This document shows positions 59,543-64,000 of a DNA stretch of 64,000 nucleotides, piece by piece (positions within the stretch are counted from its first letter, which is position 1; each line of letters begins with the position of its first letter). Under the pieces are notes generated by a model. It was not told the origin of the DNA and made no database searches. It was given only the letters and a program-made list of their open reading frames with translations. The DNA is taken from contig JAPWGK010000021.1 of the NCBI GenBank assembly GCA_029641185.1, positions 186,001-250,000 on the forward strand. The letters run 5' to 3'. Both the position numbers and the translations under genes were made by a program. The DNA is from Pseudofabraea citricarpa. Lineage: Eukaryota > Ascomycota > Leotiomycetes > Helotiales > Dermateaceae.

Positions 59543-59808
59543 TACTTCCGTACATGTCATACGATTGAACTTTTTATCAGTGTTCAGTGTTGATAATTGG
59601 TCTTCCAGAGGTTACATATCAGCCACTACCAGCTTTCAAGTCGATTAGTGTATCATAAACACCTCGTATTGAGCAAGAAGAGAAGAAAGTTTATTCCTTG
59701 TATCTCACAGCAAAGAAAAATAGCTTCTTGAAAGATTGTGGCTGACTCCAGTTACATAGAGTCGACGTGGTCTCAAGAAAAGTCCTAGATCTAAGCTCAA
59801 ACCTGACT

Positions 59809-59818
59809 TATATAAAAA
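59809..59818 (+). promoter_or_regulatory. TATA box before the precursor gene
   Basis: TATATAAAAA about 107 bases before the ATG at 59925. Confidence 0.55.
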
Positions 59819-59924
59819 CAAGACCACATCCTCTCTGGCAAACGAAAAGGACAAGCACAAAGAATCTCTACAGTTCAAGCAACAAACCTATCTCCACACC
59901 AATCCCTCAAGTTCTAAAATCAAA

Positions 59925-60683
59925 ATGCGTCTCTCCCTCATTTCTTTTCTTGTAGCTCTCGCAGCTTCACAAATCGCTGCATTCCCAGCAATTTCAGACC
60001 GCTCTGCCAAAGCAGCAGTTCCACCACCCGTTGACGTACGTCTCCATCTCTCACCACAAGGAAAAACAAAAAGAAACGAAAGGAAAAGTGACAGCAATGG
60101 CTGACAGATAATAAAAAAACCAGCATGCATGTTACTACAAGCGCGATGCTGAAGGAAAGGTCGGCAGCTATCGCCGCGACCCTAGCGGTGCCGTGGTAGC
60201 ATGTGAGAAGAAGCGCGAAGCTTCTCCTGCCGGGGGCGTAGTTGCTGTTGATGTAAGTTACTCCCACATTCGACTTCTACATATCCCGTAAAGATCACCG
60301 GTTGATGAATTCGGCATCTAGCATGCATGCTACAACAAACGTGATGCTCACGGCAACGAAGTCGGATATAAACGGGATCCCAGTGGTGCTGAAATACCAT
60401 GCCAGACTTTGAAGACTCGCGAGCCTGAAAGTGAAGTGGTCAATATCAAAGATCCTGATGTAAGTTCTGTTTTCTCTCTCTCTCTCTATCTCTCTGTGCT
60501 TGTGCAGGGGGAGAGAGAGAGAGAGGAATCACTACCCACAAAGGAGTAGAAGAAAAGAAGAAGAAAAAGACTAATTATTTCTGGTATCAGAAAGCTTGTT
60601 ATTACAAGCGTGACGCTGAAGGCAATCTGGCTGGCTATAAGCGAGATGCTACGGGTGCTGAGATCACTTGTGGTGGTTCCTAA
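59925..60683 (+). CDS. Secreted Kex2-processed repeat precursor (candidate RiPP/KEP), 156 aa, four exons
   Basis: Exons are 59925-60035, 60124-60252, 60322-60459 and 60591-60683, all phase 0, with introns of 88, 69 and 131 nt. Exon 1 encodes a signal peptide (MRLSLISFLVALAASQIAAF, probable cut after Ala) and a short spacer. Exons 2, 3 and 4 each begin with one copy of a repeat, [HK]ACY[YN]KRDA, then a Gly-containing segment ending in Tyr, then [KR]RD[PA], [ST]GA and a second Cys. Between the two dibasic sites every repeat leaves exactly nine residues: DAEGKVGSY (45-53), DAHGNEVGY (88-96) and DAEGNLAGY (134-142). DA, DP and EA after KR/RR suit trimming by a Ste13-type dipeptidyl aminopeptidase. 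Family knowledge: fungal Kex2-processed repeat proteins and dikaritin precursors share this plan. The peptide's identity and role are unknown. The alternative is a small Cys-paired secreted protein. Confidence 0.9.
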
Positions 60684-61098
60684 AGAGTGGATTCTCAATC
60701 TTGGTGTTTACTCTGCCTGATGTCACTCGAAGCTTGAAGAGTATCACAAAAAATTGGAGAGAAGACCCCGGGAAATTCAGAATTGTTTCAAGTAGGACTA
60801 GACACTCGTTAATAGTTGTTTAAGCTGAATATGAATTTGGGTTTACAAGTTTATTAAGCTCTGTTGCCCATGGGAAAGGAGAGTCATTGTTGACAACTCC
60901 CACTGTATGACAATAAGTGAGGAAATTAATTATGATACATCTGCGAATGACTTGACCACCAAACTCAGCACAAAAAAACTGGAGGTGTATTTTCATAACA
61001 AAAATTGAATTGGATATCATAAAAGCCGTCTATCATCTATGTCTAAAACCCATAATAATGAGAAAGATTTCGTATCTGTAACAGAGGTATACACAAGA
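60684..61098. other. Short intergenic region
   Basis: About 415 bases between the convergent precursor and permease genes. AT-rich, with no gene seen. Confidence 0.5.
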
Positions 61099-62707
61099 TC
61101 ACTTGGATCCTTCCAACTGCTCAACATTCTCCTTCTTCTCATCAGCAAAGTTGAAGTCATCACCGGTCTCGATATCCTTGGTAGGTTCGATTCCGACCTT
61201 GACCTTGTCGGTCCATCCGTCGAGCATCTTGCGCTGGAAGATGTTCAAGTAGATAGGGAAACAAGCAGCGATGAGGAAGCCGATGAGAGGAATGAACATA
61301 GCCTTTTGTGTGTTTCCACCAACTGGGCAGTATTAGCATTTGATCTCCGTAAACGAGACGGAAGGTAAACTTACAAGAATCGGCAACGACACCAAGAACA
61401 GGTGGGAACAATGCACCACCACTGACAGCAGCGACGATGAAAGATGCACCACGCTTGCTGTGACGACCAAGACCTCTGAGGGAGAGGGTGAAGATAAGTG
61501 GGAAGACACAAGATTCAAAGAAGAGAACCATGCAGATAGAAGCGACACCCGCATTGCCCTTGACTCCCATACAGATACAGGCGAAGATCACAACACCAGT
61601 AATGAATCCCATAAGTACAAGACGAGGCTTGATATACTTCATCATACCGGTAGCTACGAAACGACCGACAGCGAAACAGGCTTGTGCGACAGCGAGTAAG
61701 TTGGAACCAGTGGCGTGAGAAGTGCCCGGCTTAACCCAGCTGACATAGTTGATGAAATATCCAGCATATGCGACTTGGGCACCGACATAACAGAATTGAG
61801 CAATAACACCGAAGAAGAGGGTGTACTGTTTGCTAAGTGGCTTGTCCGCATAATCGGTATCATCAGCGGCTTGCTCAGCCTGGGCCTCCATGTCGGCATC
61901 AGTGACTTCTGGAATTGGAGCGAAGAAGAAAACAACAGCCAAGAAGAAAACAAAGATGGCAATGCCGAGGTACACCCATTGGACGGATTTGAGCGAGGTA
62001 TCGTCAACATTCTTGAAGATGACTTGAGAAGCGAGAACAGGTGCAACGACGGTTCCGATGGCCTGGAAACCCTGTGCGAGGGTAAGACGCATCTCGGAGT
62101 ATCTTGGAGGACCACATGTGGCGATGAAGGGGTTTGCAGCTGCCTCAAGAGTTGAGAGACCGCTGCCAACGATGAACATGCTACCACAGAAACCACCAAA
62201 ACTGTAAATTGTTAGTCGCGGCTCTATTCCATATGAATGATTTAACTCACGATCGCTTAAGGCCGGATGGCCAAAACATCAAAGCTCCCACGCCATAGAT
62301 GCAAAGACCAATGATAAATGCCCATCGGTAACCGAGTCTTCTCACAATCCACCCGGAGTATGTAAGAGGACCGATGAAGTAAGCACCAAAGTAAGCGGCC
62401 TGCAGACCACCAGACTGGCCCTGAGTAATATTTAAAGCGACCTGGAAATGAGCGTTTAGCACGTCGAGAAGACCGTACGCAAACTGTGGATGGTTAGCAT
62501 GTGCTCATTTATGCGGATCGGCGATTAACTTACTCCCCACATGAAGAAGAGAATGGTGACCAAGCAGACAGGCACAATAGACTGTCGCAAGGTGATTTCA
62601 CCTGCTCCGGTGACGACATGGTCATCAATTGCTTTCTTGGGCTGGAGCTTTGCAATGACTGGAGCAGAGCCCTTCCTTTCAGGTTGAACTTCCTGAACGT
62701 TCGACAT
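61099..62707 (-). CDS. FHS/FucP-family major facilitator permease, 485 aa, four exons
   Basis: Exons on the minus strand are 62707-62534, 62483-62251, 62201-61375 and 61322-61099. Introns are 49-52 nt with GTAAGT or GTGAGT donors, and the total is 486 codons including stop. The sequence shows twelve probable helices, with the FHS signature FFMWG-FAYGLLDVLNAHFQ formed across the first splice. It also has GGLQAAYFGAYFIGPLTYSGWIVRRLGYRWAF, MFIVGSGLSTLEAAANPFI, SLRGLGRHSKRGASFIVAAVSGGALFPPVLG and a hydrophilic tail. Members of this MFS branch import fucose, glucose or galactose by proton symport; the sugar here is not evident. The central loop (about residues 225-260) is acidic. Its position beside the peptide precursor may be chance. 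Confidence 0.93.
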
Positions 62708-64000
62708 GATGAATTGTTCGCTTGTCGGCTTTATGTAGTGTGCTGGAAATGTCGAAAATTGACCTAAGAAGCTGCAACAAAGCAGATCTCGTATTTGACA
62801 AGTACTTTTCTCGAATTAACTGTTGAGAAAGAGTAGTGAGAGCAGGATACTGGAGAGAAAAAAACCGACTGGAAATCTGCCTCTGTTTATACTCCAGACC
62901 CCAAAGCCCCAGCTCCCCAAGTCCCCAAGTCCCCAAGTCCCCAAGCCCCGGGTCTCCACTTACTCCACGCGATCGGCAGGTCTTGCTCAGCATCTCGGGG
63001 GTATTATGGGGCGAGGGGTTTCCGAGGTCGAACCTTCAAAACAGCAATCTTGGCTCGCGCCTTGACCAAATGTTAGGTTGTTGGATTCTACAAATCAGCT
63101 GTCCCTGTCAGTTGGTGTGTCCAATAAGCTGTGGGCTTCCAAGAAAGGCAATATTGCGCTATCGCCATGAGATTCTCAAAGTTGGTTGTTTGCAGTCGCT
63201 GGGGTTTTGAATGATCGCTTCCCCGCTTTTGTCCATTGTTCTCACAGTCTGCTGTGCGCCTCGCAGGATTGAGGCTCAATGGACGACATGACAGTTGGTA
63301 GTTCTGGACACTATGAAGTTGGTGTATGACGGACTGCGCGGACATGCGACGGACGTGACCTCAGATACGGGTGGCGCACAGTTGGTGCGAGCCGCATTCT
63401 GATGGTAACTCGCGGCGACTGAGTCTTGTCTAGAGTGTCTTGGTATCAGGCCTAGCGTCGTTTATGTCCGTTTAAACCAGTCAGCTGCCGTGCCGACACA
63501 CCATGCTGCTCTCCTGGCCTGTCCATAATGCCATCTCGTTTGTTGAGATGTCTTCTACCGACGCGTTGCAGCGAGCCAAGCTGCCAAGTTGCCGAGGGCT
63601 TCCCTGCCACATTTGCACTAAAAGCTTCGGTGACATAAATGCCATGGCTTAAAGCGCTCAAAGTCACTGACCAGGCACGAAGGTTCGAATCTGGTAAGCT
63701 TTGGAAGGTCGAGAGAACACCCCAAGAACACCTGAGAGTTTGCTGAGAGTTTGGCTTGATGGTAGAAACGCTTGGGCTTCTCGCGACTCGTGCTTGGACA
63801 GACGTTAAAAGCTGGTATGCTTTCTCCAACCCTGCTGGCCATTTCTGGGCTACGCACTTGATACGTCAGCAATAGCGAACATTTTGACGTTGCGGGGAAC
63901 ATCTGTGCTGACTTTATCGGCCTCGACGAGACTCTCTGCATGAAGCACCCGACTTGGTATGGCCGACATTTCACCTCAAAAACCCAAAACCGGACCAGGT
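62708..64000. other. Intergenic region to the window end
   Basis: Promoter side of the permease gene, with CCCCAAGT-type repeats at about 62917-62947. The remainder is balanced in composition without a supported gene. Frames at 62836 and 63452-63974 are fragmentary and lack domain character. A gene could begin beyond the window edge. Confidence 0.45.
62917..62947. repeat. (CCCCAAGT)n short array
   Basis: Four head-to-tail CCCCAAGT-like units upstream of the permease gene. Confidence 0.85.

Larger units (their letters stand above)
59123..59924. promoter_or_regulatory. Shared divergent promoter of UstYa-like and precursor genes
   Basis: An 802-bp spacer with a coding start at each end facing outward. 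It holds a perfect 22-bp tandem duplication (59499-59542) and a strong TATA box (59809-59818) on the precursor side. Divergent promoters often co-regulate cluster genes; co-regulation here is inference. Confidence 0.6.

Noticed and set aside
63640..63720. tRNA-like B-box sequence GGTTCGAATCTGG
   Set aside because: The five bases on each side of the TTCGAAT loop do not pair as a T stem, and no acceptor stem or proper A box is found.

Overview
The window looks like nuclear DNA of a filamentous ascomycete (Pezizomycotina). The evidence is short introns (43-142 nt, mostly 47-90) with GT...AG ends and CTRAC-like branch points, long pyrimidine-rich intergenic DNA, and typical families: HET-domain protein, NACHT-ankyrin NLR, PTH11/rhodopsin-like receptor, F-box/2EXR proteins and UstYa proteins. 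There are also AT-rich blocks resembling RIP-mutated repeats. A leotiomycete such as a member of Helotiales is my guess from protein flavour only. No similarity search was possible. I see 20 protein-coding genes and no convincing tRNA or rRNA genes. Where I give exon joins, they were worked out by reading splice sites and checking reading frame.

Layout, 0-13 kb: a small conserved fungal protein (2066-2798 -), an unrecognised 497-aa protein (4050-5543 -), the mitochondrial Obg-type GTPase MTG2 (6329-7942 +), a CheD-like protein (10817-11662 +) and a small ankyrin protein (11738-12806 -). 13-34 kb: an AT-rich relic, a HET-domain protein (14032-16222 +), a gene-free 3.7-kb stretch, an eight-exon mitochondrial-carrier-like gene (19899-21634 +), a large F-box protein (23050-25945 -), a ~1.85-kb element with 43-bp terminal inverted repeats (26377-28226), a thioredoxin/transglutaminase-like fusion (28803-31250 -) and a seven-helix receptor-like protein (32599-34205 -).

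34-56 kb: a 4.9-kb gene-free region, a five-exon NLR with ankyrin repeats (39065-44101 +), an acetamidase/formamidase (45562-46548 +) convergent with a short-chain dehydrogenase (46612-47758 -), a divergent pair of a 2EXR-like gene (48794-50013 -) and a SET methyltransferase gene (50281-51547 +), and tubulin-folding cofactor D (52088-55755 +).

56-62.7 kb is the most interesting part. A UstYa-like membrane protein (56121-56897 -), a canonical UstYa/DUF3328 protein (58123-59122 -), a secreted repeat precursor with regularly spaced dibasic sites (59925-60683 +) and an FHS-family permease (61099-62707 -) lie side by side. The precursor has three repeats, each in its own phase-0 exon and each giving a nine-residue segment ending in Tyr between dibasic sites. 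My inference is a small Kex2-processed peptide locus, possibly a UstYa-modified (dikaritin-type) ribosomal peptide cluster. The precursor and the canonical UstYa gene are divergently transcribed from an 802-bp spacer that contains a perfect 22-bp tandem duplication.
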